Assembly (NCBI RefSeq): GCF_000219625.1
Contig: NC_018217.1
Span: 62,001 to 126,000 of the forward strand
DNA: 64,000 nt
Source of the DNA: Zymoseptoria tritici IPO323
Taxonomy: Eukaryota > Ascomycota > Dothideomycetes > Mycosphaerellales > Mycosphaerellaceae
Direction of reading: 5' to 3'
Shown here in pieces: positions 52,657 to 62,550 of the stretch (the first letter of the stretch is position 1; the number at the start of each line of letters is the position of its first letter). The translations under genes were made by a program, and so were the position numbers. The notes under the pieces are model-generated. The model ran no database searches. It was not told where the DNA came from and worked only from the letters and a program-made list of their open reading frames with translations.

Positions 52657-55600
52657 CCATTTACGTCCTGTAGGAGTCTATGACTATGTAGGACGGCTGT
52701 CTCGCGACAGCAGTCTATCTATGTACAATCGTTGTTCTCTCGTATCTCTTGACCTTAGGGAAAGACCCGTGCCTAGGATAGTAGCAAGCTAGTATCGAAG
52801 GACTTTAAAGAAAGACAAATAAGGAAAAGTAAAAGGAGTGTAGGCTAGACGGTCTCGTCTTCGCCTCTTGCTAGGTGCCAGGACCTAGAAGCAATCTTTG
52901 TATCCGAGAGAAAGGTAGTAAGGTGTTTCCGGAGTTCCTTATCTTCTACTATTTCTAGTAGAGATTGTGCTTGTCGTAGCGGTAGTAGCCTAAATACATC
53001 GTAGATAGGGCAGCTACATACGAGGTGTTCTGCTGTTTCTCGTCGCCCGCAAGGGCAGTCTAGCGTCGTTGCGTGTCCAAAGCGATAGAGATAGGACTTT
53101 AGGTATCCGTGTCCTAATAGGATAGTATAGAAGGCACTAGTTAAAGCGCGTCTTCCTCCTATTCTATGTTTTCCTAGCGAGCTCCATAGAAATCGACTAA
53201 GGTAGCTATTTGTATTCCTAGGTACCTTATTAATCTCCCGTTGTCTTGCTATTTCGTATCGGGTTTTCCAGACGCTAAAGAGATCGTCTTTTGCGTAGTT
53301 AGCCCTCTCGTGTTCTACGAAATGCTTGTATTGTCGGAGTCGATAACAGAGTAGTTGTATCTGTGTTCTCTGTCGTTTTTGCGGAAGTATCTCTCTCGAG
53401 TCCTCGTGTCGGACTTCTCGCGTATCCGAAGGCGCGCTTTAGATAGCGAGTCTTACAGGGTGGTTTTCGGGTAGCTTTGCTACGCGTAGAGAGTATAAAA
53501 TTAACTGTCTCTCTAGGCGTAGATCCGGGGGGAAGAGATTTGACTCTACTTCGGACGGGACGTTTGGGGCGGTACGGAAAACGCCTAGGATCTTCCTACA
53601 AGCTTTACTTTGTAGAGATACTAGAGGTTTTATGCTCTTTTTCGACCGCCACCAAACCGGGGCCCCGTAGTCTGCTATTATAGTAACGCAGGCTAGGTAG
53701 ATCTTTCTTAACGATATAGAAGACAGACCGCGTTCGGTATTTGCTAGTCTTTCTAATCGATAGAATGCTGCTTGTGCTTGTGCCGATCTTATTGCAATGT
53801 GCTCCTTAAAGGTAAGACCGGCATCTAGCCAAATCCCAAGCTACCTTATCGCTTTCTTCGCCGGGCGAACAATATCGCTGTTTAGAAGAATTACCGGGCA
53901 ATCGGACCCTTTCCCTTTCGAGAAGTGTACTAGGTCTGTCTTTGCTAGGTCGAAAGCAATCGAGTTCTTCTTTCCTAGGTCTATTAGCCTTCTTGCCTCA
54001 CGTTCTAGTACCTTAGAGTTCTTCTTAAGGGACGTAGACGAGGTAGATAGTCTAATGTCGTCGACGTAGGAACTAGGAGTAACTCCTTGTAGCGAGAAGA
54101 ATATGTCGCGCGTATAGATAAGAAAGAGGATAGGAGACATCGGGCTGCCTTGCGGAACGCCGATCTCTACGTCCTAGAATTCCTATATCTGTCCGTCGAA
54201 TGCTATTCGTAGGCGTCTATTGCTTATAAACGACTGAACCTAACGTATAAGGCTATGCAGAAGCCTTAACTAGATCATTATTCTTAACAGTCGGTTCTTT
54301 GCAACGTAGTCGTATGCTCCTCTTACGTCGAGGAAGATAACCGAAGTCTTCTTTTTCTTTCTTCGATTCTCCTCGATTTCGTTCGTTAAGAGAAGCACCG
54401 TATCGATAGCCGATTTCTTCTTTCGCCCTCCTAACTACGAGTCGTGTAGAAGGGGCTTCGTCTCTGCGATAATCCCTAGGCGTTTTGCGAGTATTCTCTT
54501 ACTAATCTTACCGAGGCAGTTTAGGAGAGAGATAACTCGGTAGGCCTTAGGGACCGAATAGTCTGGTTTTCCCGGCTTTGCTAGAACTGCGCCTGTCGCA
54601 ACTTTCCAGCATCGGGGGTAGTGTCCTTCGTCGAGTAGCCTCCTATATATACGTAGAAAGGTAATAGGAATAGCGCTGTACGCTTTACTAATAATAGCTT
54701 GCGTAATACCGTCTAGGCCCGGCGTTTTTCCTTTTACTATCTTCGTACTACAGGCGGCAGCGAGTTCCTCTTCGGTTAGCGTAGTCTAGCCCTAATCCCC
54801 GGCTGTATACGCTTCCTAACGGCTAGGTAGAGGTTCCTCGGCAGGAGGGCGCGGAAATAAGGCTTCGGAGAAGGCCTTACATTTCCCCTCGAAAGAATCC
54901 TCGTTATTTATCGTAGGTATCTGTCTTCGGCTGCTGTTCCTAGTATAGGACATAGCTTTAAAGATAGATTTCGAGTCTTCTTTTTCGAGGAAAGCGTTCT
55001 AGTAGTTCTTCTTAGCTGTTTTAATAGCTTGGAAGTACTTGTTTCTCGCTTTCGTATACGCCTCTTTCTCGTCTAGCGTCGGCGTACGTCCGCAGGTAAA
55101 GGTCTGTCTATATGTTCTAGACATTGTGCGGCGTAGCGTGCGTAGCTCTCTATTCCACTAAGGTTTTGCGCAGGCGTGTACTACTTTCTCTAGGATTGCT
55201 CCCCGCATCGATTCGGTAATACACGAGGTAAAGGAGTCTACGATGTCGTCGAGGGAGTTCGTATAGTTAATAGACGTCGCCTTGCTTATTAGGAGATCTG
55301 TAAACAGTTCCTAATCCGCGGAAGCTATGTCTAGAACTACTTTCTTCTGTTAGGCTCGTTCTTGCGCGCTAATAAGGTCTATAGATATAGCCTTATAGTC
55401 TGAGCCTGTCGGAATCGTTCTCTAGTCGATTTCTTTCGTAGATAAGGATCCTCTTGTAAACGTAAGGTCTAGGACCGACTCTGCGTCTAGGTGCGGCCTA
55501 TAGAAGGTCCCGACACCTATCGTATTACGTAGAGTAAAGCCCTAGTCTTCTATCCACTCTATAAATTCGCGGGCACTAGTAGTATCCTTTCCCTTCGGAT

Positions 55601-56690
55601 CCTAGGACGGGTGTCTAAGGTTAAAGTCTCCTACTAGTAGAGTGTTTGGAAGGAACGTATTACGTAGAGAGTAGAGGCTTCTCTCTATTGTTCGTCGGTT
55701 TTGCGGGTTCTCGGTATCTCGAAGGTCTTTCTCGTTGTAGAGATTAACTATCTAGATCTTGTTGCCCCTCTTGTCTGAAATAACAAAGGAAAGTATGTCG
55801 CTGTCGTCTAATAAAATAGGAGAGATATTAACGTTAAGTCTTGTGCTAATATATAGCATTGTCCTTGGCCGGATCGTCGAATCCGTAGTCGTTGGGAATA
55901 GCTGGTTGTACTCCTGGTATGCGATAGATCTTGTCTCTTTGTAGCCTGTTATCGGGTCTTCTATAGTCCACGGTTCCTAGACTAGTAGAAGGTCGGCTTT
56001 CTGCTTAACCGCGACGTCTAAGGTAGACTCTGTAGCCTCGATAGATCGGTTAAGATTAACGTAGAAAATCCGTAGAGAGTGTTCTAACATGTAGAACGTT
56101 CTAGGGGCCTCCCTTTCTGTTATATACGATCCTTCGCCTTCTCGACTCTTAGGCTGTCCGCGCCTACGTATAGACAGTTTTAAATAGCCCTTTTTGCCTC
56201 CTCCTCGGTAGCAAAACCTACTAGAACTGTCGCCCTAGTAAGAGTCCTTCTTCTCTCTTCGTTTGTTAGCCAAATCGGGGTGCCTGCGAGTTTAAGACCT
56301 CTATTAAAGGTCTTAATTTCTCGTTAAATGTCCTGTAGGCCTGTTAGCGTGTTAAAGTTCGCGGTCGAGACGCCGTAGACTACGACCTTGTACTAGAGAG
56401 AGTCCTCTATTACCCGTGCCTCGCCTACGATATCGGTAACCTTAGTAAGGCTATCGATCGTTCGTTAGCGGGCTTTCTCTATTGCAAAGTTTAGGACAAT
56501 GTTACCCCGAAATAATTTCTTTATCGCAAGGACAGCTAGCTCTTGGTCTTCGCCTTTAAGAGCGTCGTTAATTTTGTCTCGGGTTGCGATCTAGTCGAGT
56601 TCCTTCTCTTTATCCTTTGGTATAAGGATAAGAGGCATTAGTTCTGCTTGTTCTTTCGGCTTGCTAGCCCTCTGGGAGACGGTCGTCTAC

Positions 56691-56726
<36 letters not shown>

Positions 56727-58209
56727 GTTGTCGTCTTTGTTGTCGAGGAGGTAGAGGTAGAGGTAGCGGATCCGCTGTCTCCCTTAACAACGTCTGCGAA
56801 AGTAGGCTTCTTCGCCTGTGCTGCTAGTTTCTTTGTTATTATTTCTAGGTTCGAGACTTGCTTTGCGAGGATTTGGGACGTTGTCCTAAAGTCTGTATGC
56901 TCGGTAAAGTGCCGAAAGACTTCGAGAAGGTCGAGAACCCGGGTTTGTTCTCCTAGAAACCCGACTAGATCCCCCGCCGCTTCGACTAGTAGCTGTCGGG
57001 CTTGTAGGATCTTCTCGTTCGCGGGCGTGTAAGAGAGTGTTTGTTTCTTTCCGAGAGAAGGGCTACGAGTCGGGGAGATACTAAATTCGAAGGGGTTTTG
57101 CCTTTTCCTAGGTAGGAAAGGAATGCCGGTTCTTTTTAGTAGTTCCTCCGGCAACGGCAGGGTTTTAAGAGACTTAAACGTAACTTCCTCGTCCCCTCTA
57201 GCCGTAGCTTTTAGAGTTTAAGGGGCTGAGCTTGCGTCTGTCATTTCCGTCTCGGTAGACATTGTCTTGTTGTTTGTTTGTTTAAAAAGAGGCTCAGCAG
57301 TCTTACGCCGAGAGGGCTGCTTGTTCGTCTCTATTTCCAATCGCGTTCGGGTCCTAGCCTACTTGCGACACTAGGGCACTCTTCTCCCTACTATACAAAG
57401 TAGGAGAAGGTATACTTTAAAGAGGAGAGAAGAGATATATAAATATACCTCTGCTTCTAGGAAGTACTCTGGCCTACAGCAACGTGCGTCTTTATAGCAG
57501 GCTTTAGAGGCGTTCTGCGGGTAGCCGTAGCAGGTTCGGGACAACCTTTGTCTCTAGGGAAAGGTAGGCCTATACTCTATAAAGAGTATCTAGCTATATA
57601 GCTAGTACTACTACTCTAATCCCTAGAGGTGCAAATTCGTCCTTACTAAACTATACTGCTCCTTTAGCTTCCTCTCTCGGCGGCGTAGGACAACAGGTAA
57701 CTCTAGTGTAGAGAGAACTAAGTGTATATGTATGTTTGTGTATCCTAGGAACACTGCTCTTGTTTGGCCTTTAGCTCTTTTAAAATTCGACCAAATCAGG
57801 CGTTTAATAGCTAGAATAAAAGCTCTCGTCGAGGGCTTTTAAACAGGCTACACGGCGTCCGAATCGGCGGCGTATTAGTTGTGTTGTGGTATGTTGAAGT
57901 GTTGTAGTACAGGTTGTAAACCTTCCTTGTGCTGCAATGCCCTAAACAGGGAATATTTCGAGTGTGGGGGAGGTAAGGTCGGAATAAGGTTTCGGAGGTG
58001 GGGGCCAAATCCCGGAGTTCAGGGTCAAAATTTGCACCCTAAAGGGGGCAACAAGGTAAATCTTTAAACTCCAGTAGCGGCGTAGGTTTTAAGGGCAGCG
58101 GGGTGAATGCGGGTTCGTTGGAACGGCCTTGATAAGGGCTTTCGAATAGTGCGTGTTTGGTGATGATCGGGTCAATATTGGGTGTGCAATGGAAGTGCGG
58201 ATGTCGATG
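52633..58209 (-). mobile_element. Tad1-like LINE (non-LTR retrotransposon), RIP-inactivated
   Basis: A 5.6-kb element in minus orientation with a 13-bp flanking duplication and an (ACAA)n tail. From ATG 57262 (MSTETEMTDASSAP, then a TAA) an ORF1-like product has EELLKRTGIPFLPRKRQNPF and a poly-Gln tract. An AP endonuclease-like region follows (LLLV, stop, EPWT; NVNISPILLDD; LLVGDFNLRHPS; about 56100-55550). The reverse transcriptase has SPILFLIYTRDIFFSLQG and YVDD at 54057-54068. The C-terminal part ends CGRRETAEHLVCSCPIYDVF, TAG at 52845. This is the order of Tad1-clade elements. Stops occur at Gln and Trp codons (CAA/CAG to TAA/TAG, TGG to TAG), as RIP produces. The 950-bp 5' leader (57263-58209) lacks genes. 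Confidence 0.85.
56690..56729. repeat. (TTG)n / (CAA)n microsatellite coding poly-Gln
   Basis: About twelve TTG units on the plus strand encode a run of glutamines in LINE ORF1. The tract is intact although every CAA contains a CpA that RIP should attack. Confidence 0.85.
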
Positions 58210-58222
58210 TAGTTAAGCTGTT
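58210..58222. repeat. Target-site duplication of the LINE, right copy
   Basis: TAGTTAAGCTGTT, identical to 52620-52632. Confidence 0.75.
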
Positions 58223-58389
58223 AAATGTTTGTTCGAGTATGTAGATAGTTAGAGGTAGATAGTTAGAGGTGTAAATAGTGCAGGATACAGAGAAAACAGA
58301 GGGTAAGGGTGCAGACGATAGAGGGTGCGAGAGAGCAGAGTTTTTATTTAAGGGCCTGTTATCTCGTGATCTTAGCATAATCTACACTG

Positions 58390-60110
58390 TTTCTTACAGA
58401 GGGAAGCTATTCGCTACAAATACCTCCCTTATGCGATCTCTTAGCTGTAGGCTAGCGCCCTGTATAGGCCTCTAAAACTCTACTAGCTTACTACCGGCGG
58501 CGAGGTAAGCAGCGGCTACAGCGCGGAGGTGGAGATATATAACAACATAGAGCTTCTCGCTATTAGCAGCCTACTTACGGCCATCTAGTTTAGTAGGGAA
58601 GCCGCCGTTAACAAGCGTGTGATTAACCTAATGCATCGTAGCTAGTAGAAGATATAATATAAGGTCTGCATAAATAGATTAGCACATTAGCGCTGGTGTA
58701 ACGCGACATGCGCGATCTTAGGTGGATCTTAGCGGCGATCCTAGCTAATAGCATACGCACCGAATTCGTCCTTGTTTTGGACCATTTGTTAAATCTTAGG
58801 ATAAGCGGTATTAAGGTAGATGCTATAGTTCTCGGTGCCCTTTAACTCTAGATAGGCGTATAGTGTGTTCGGAATGCCGGCAACATAGCTAGTAATCTTA
58901 GGGTGCTTGCGAATGCGGTATCGGTTGTAGCTACTAACGAACAGCTAGACTGTATATCGCATAATTAGCACGTATATAGCGAGGAAGGCCACACGGTTAG
59001 CCCGCTAATCCTCGTTATATAGACGGTTGTTGCGGAGCTTAATAAAGAGGTTACGCTACCGGTTAAACGCCGCTAATGCACTAAGGCCCTAGAAACGCTT
59101 AATAGTGTTGTTGCCCTTGCTAGTTGTATACTAAAAGGCTTCGTTAAAACGGAGTTAATAGCCCTCTTGATTCTTACGGAAGCAAAGGTAAGCGTCGGCT
59201 ATTATTGGAGTCTCTACGCTATAGTCAGCTCGCAGGATCTGTGTATACAAGTTAGCCTGTGCACCGAGATGTCTACCGAGACGTCCACCGAGATAAACAG
59301 ATACAGGGCTTACCTGTAGAGTAAACCCGAGCTAATCCACTACACCGAGATACTAGCTAAAGACCGAGAACTTCGTCTTGGCTATAGTGCCGACGTACGC
59401 CTATATAATCTTCTGTAAATACACGTTAATGCAGCAATAGATCTAAATGCCGAAGAGCTTAAGCTTGCAATAGGCATCTACCGACTATATATAGTTTAGT
59501 CCCTTAGCCTTTGGAAGATAAGAGCGGACCTTTACTCGCTTACTAATGCGGCGTGCATCGAAAGGCGCTGAGTTCATTCGGTAGGCGATTTTAAAGATCC
59601 GGTTCCTGTATACAGCGGTCAGCACTAGGATTAGCACTAAGATAGCTAGTATTGCAAACCTTCCGATTAGCTTAAACTCGTTTCGCATCTCCCTTACGAG
59701 GTTGCGGTATCCGTAATCTTCTAGCGCTCTACCCTTAATTACTCCGACTAACACGCTCTTAATAATCTTATTATAGGATAGCTAGTTATCCTTTAGAATC
59801 CTCCTATACAATCCTATGCTCTTCCTTAGCTCTACGAACTGCCACTTCGAGAGAGCAAAGCTATTAATAGTAAGGATCTTATGGCATGTAGCATCGTCCT
59901 CGTCTAATTCCCAGAACAGCTCCTTAATCCGAGCCCTTAGCCGCTCCTTATTATAGGCACTAAGATTAGCTCTGCGTGGTCTCGTTGTAATCCCCTAAGC
60001 AGCGATTACACGCTCGAACGTAGCATGCGATATATCTACGCCCTTCTACTCTTTTATCTATGCTCGGACGGCGTTGTAGGTTAGGCCTAAGACTTAAAGA
60101 AGAACCTTAA
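58390..60110 (-). pseudogene. TIR-element gene III: rve_4-like integrase-core protein, RIP-damaged
   Basis: Read through its stops, the minus strand gives NYDYLRKEIKVLL, then a helical N-terminal region (KERLRARIKELFWELDED, LSKWQFVELRKSIGLYRRIL). The integrase-like core follows: ETPIIADAYLCFRKNQEGY, YTTSKGNNTIKRF, AFNRxRNLFIKLRNN, FLAIYVLIMRYTV, YNRYRIRKHPKITSYVAGIP. The order and spacing match fungal proteins with an rve_4 integrase core, where the segment usually reads STGNxRIExWW. Here the position expected to be the catalytic Glu is Lys (codon 59098-59100). Many TAG codons replace probable Trp. The enzyme is certainly inactive in this copy. The family call rests on pattern recall and should be tested with a profile search. 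Confidence 0.6.
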
Positions 60111-60396
60111 TCTCCTTACGCAGGTAGTCGTAATTCGGCGGTAGGCGTAGCATAGCGAGATCGCGGTAAGATTAGTAGTAAGATAGCGTAAGGGCGGCGG
60201 CGAGTTCGTGTGTATATACGCTAAGGGCGTGAAATCGATAGTAGTATGTATATCGCCAAGGGCGTGAGGGCGTGAGGGCGTAAGATCAATAGTGGTGCGA
60301 GAGCGTCTTGGCGACGACGACGACGACCATGGCAACAGTATAACACCAGCATAGTGGTGTGTTGATATACAGCGATACAGCGATATCGTCAAAGGC

Positions 60397-60433
60397 CAGA
60401 ATCACGAAATCGAGGTAGTGAGGGAAACTCACG
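60397..60433 (-). repeat. Right terminal inverted repeat
   Basis: Reverse complement begins CGTGAGTTTCCCTCACTACC; partner of 49459-49495. Confidence 0.8.
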
Positions 60434-60835
60434 AACGGGGCGCTATCGTATAGCAGTGCAAAGCGGCCTCTCCGTTGGTTGTTCCCTTGTTCGTCGGCCA
60501 CTTCGATCGAGCGCTATATAATCCACATTTCTGCGGCACAGCATTCCTAGCAAGCACGACGAGCGTTCTACAATGCAGAGCGTACCTCCTAAGAAGAGTC
60601 AACGAACACCAACAGACGACTCGCGGGGCTGCGGCTCGACTCATACAGCCTTGTTAAGTTGCTTCGTTCACGGCAGAGCGCCTTGACTCGAGTCCAAGGG
60701 CGATCCGGGAAAATCGTGAAACGAGACCGAGCTGCTAGTCATAGGTAGGGTTACGTATGTGGAAAAGTCACATTTCTGTCGACAACTTGACGAGTTTGTG
60801 GGCAAGGCATATATATAAATATACCACTTGTTCCC
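60434..60835. other. Intergenic between transposon and O-methyltransferase
   Basis: GC content returns to normal. A TATA box (ATATATATAAATA, 60809-60821) lies 15-27 bp before the methyltransferase start, so the mRNA leader is very short or translation starts further in. No gene was recognised. Confidence 0.6.
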
Positions 60836-62173
60836 ATGTCCGATCCGCAAAGCATCACGCCCGCACAACCCCATCCGTATCAAGCCGCCCGTCTCAAATC
60901 CAACACGATGGCAAACTCAAAACTTGACACGAAAGATCTGGAGCACGTCATCGCGTCTTTGCAGCATATTATCAAACATGAAGATACCCGCACTGAGATT
61001 GCGGCCGATCAGGAACTTCGAAACCGCCTGGCCGAAGCGTGTCGTCACACGATGCTTCGGTTGGAACGACCTTGGGATAGCATCAGGCGTTACAACTACG
61101 CCGTGCATGATGTCGCTATCGCCAAGACAGGCCATTCCATGGGCCTGTGGGCGGCTTTGGTGGCAGAATCTCCAAACTCGGTTCACGGGTCGCAACTCGC
61201 CGAGAAGACCGGAGTTGAACTCGGCCTACTGATGCGCCTCTTGCGCTATGCGACTGCTCAGAGCATGGTAGAGCAAACCGACGTGCAGTCCTTTCGAGCA
61301 ATCGAAGCCACTCGGACGCTTAGCATGCCAATGATGAATTCGGCGTTTACTGTTGCGTGAGTTTGGCGATTCCGTCGTTGAGGGGGTTTTACTGACGGGA
61401 AGTATAGGACGGAGATTCTCATCCCCAGCGCTCTGTCCATGGATGCTTACTTCAAGTCGACCGACTTCAAAGAGCCTGCCGATCGGGGCCACACGCTTTT
61501 CCATCAGGCCTTCAACACCGATCAGCACTGTTTCGAATGGCTGTCGGCCAAGCCCGGCTTGGGTCAAGACTTCTTCAACCTCATGAAGGTCAGACGCCAA
61601 GGACTCAAGGATTGGCTCGACGGCTTTCCCGTGGAGAAGTACCTCGATGTCAAGGACACCACTGAGCGCATGCAGTTTGTGGACGTGGGCGGTGGAAATG
61701 GCCAGCAGGCTCTTGCTGTCCTGAAAAGGCATCCGGAAATCGCAGGCAGAGTCGTTGTACAGGAGACTCCCACTCTGGGGGCCTTGGAGCAGCTCAAGAG
61801 CGATCCCCAGGGCCTGATTCCCATGGCCACTGATTTCTTCCAGCCTAACCCCCTGAAAGGCGCCAAGGCATATTACATGCGCAACATCATGCACGACTGG
61901 CCGGACAAGGAATGTCGGGTGATCCTTGGTCACCTCCGAGACGTCTTGGAGGACGACTCCGTGATCCTGGTGGATGATCTTGTCGTCGATGACATGGAGA
62001 TGCACTGGCATCCGTCCGCCACCGACATGACGATGATGACGCTTTTGGCTGCCAAAGAGCGGTCATTGACGGAATGGGATGCTCTGATCGAGTCGGCCGG
62101 GTTGGAGAGGAGGGAGAATGTCGCCTACGATGCTTATGGGTTGAACATCCAGGTGTTGGGCAGGAAGGCTTGA
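60836..62173 (+). CDS. COMT-type O-methyltransferase
   Basis: Exons 60836-61356 and 61408-62173 (51-nt intron, GTGAGT, CTGAC branch, phase 2) give 428 residues. An N-terminal dimerisation/winged-helix region (GSQLAEKTGVELGLLMRLLR) precedes the SAM-binding motif VDVGGGNGQQALAVLKRHP. Next are VVVQETP, FFQPNPLKGAKAYYMRNIMH with the catalytic-type histidine in MHDWPDKEC, and DDLVVDDMEMHWHPSATDM. The family transfers methyl groups to phenolic hydroxyls; relatives act on polyketides in aflatoxin- and anthraquinone-type pathways. Its immediate convergent neighbour is a non-reducing PKS, so it probably methylates that enzyme's product or a derivative. ATG 60904 (MANSKLDTK) is an alternative start. 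Confidence 0.9.
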
Positions 62174-62550
62174 TTGCGAATCGAATAATCGGTACTATTC
62201 GATGGACATTCACACGTAGTCAGATATTGGAATTACATTTTTGCGTTTGAAGTTGAAAGTGTCGCGACGTTGCCGGCCTGGGGGAGAAACGTGAAGATGA
62301 AATGGAACTCCTAGGTTGTAGTCGTATCAGCATGGCACGGCCTTCGTCGATAGTCCAAAGAGTCATCGCTTTGAACGACTCCGAGACCAATCATCGTGAA
62401 AATCAGCACAATCGTAGCGGACAGCTGCCTCGTCAACGGTGCAAAGCAAATTCCTCATATACAACATTCTATAGTTTGGGTGCGCCATGCCAACGGTTCC
62501 CCTCAATAACAAGCGACCACCACATATGTAACCGTGCAACTCAGGCCCGA
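62174..62550. other. Convergent intergenic
   Basis: About 380 bp between the methyltransferase and PKS stop codons; no feature seen. Confidence 0.5.

Larger units (their letters stand above)
50872..58380 (-). pseudogene. TIR-element gene II, split by the LINE insertion
   Basis: The minus-strand frame begins near 58378, reaches IYILEQTFNSL, and is cut by the LINE at 58210. It resumes at 52632 as IAPRLFTKFCTNGGALYDIR and CSNCGCDPLTTE when the LINE and one copy of its 13-bp duplication are ignored. It runs to TAA/TAG-rich but otherwise open sequence with a basic middle region (NKKRAAKLAYKATKDALRAD), an Ala/Glu-rich stretch and the VVNKP repeats, ending near 50872. Stop codons fall at Gln or Trp positions. 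The role is unknown; it may encode a DNA-binding accessory protein of the transposon. No known domain was recognised. Confidence 0.5.
49459..60433 (-). mobile_element. TIR-bounded DNA transposon with integrase-core gene, interrupted by a LINE
   Basis: Inverted repeats of 37 bp lie at 49459-49495 and 60397-60433 (core AGTTTCCCTCACTAC, then TCGATTTCGTGATT), with about three mismatches. Between them are a minus-strand integrase-like gene (about 58390-60110), a second minus-strand gene (about 58380 to 50872) split by a LINE, and a plus-strand coiled-coil gene (about 49751-50669). Without the 5.6-kb LINE the element is about 5.4 kb. All genes carry stop codons explainable by RIP. The integrase resembles the rve_4 integrase-core family used by some TIR elements. 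I could not find a target-site duplication outside the TIRs, so the exact ends are not proven. Confidence 0.72.

Noticed and set aside
56661..57032. Plus-strand frame with a poly-Cys run
   Set aside because: The run is the reverse reading of the (CAA)n poly-Gln tract in the LINE.
60475..60657. 60-codon plus-strand frame before the methyltransferase
   Set aside because: No motif, no family resemblance, and length expected by chance.
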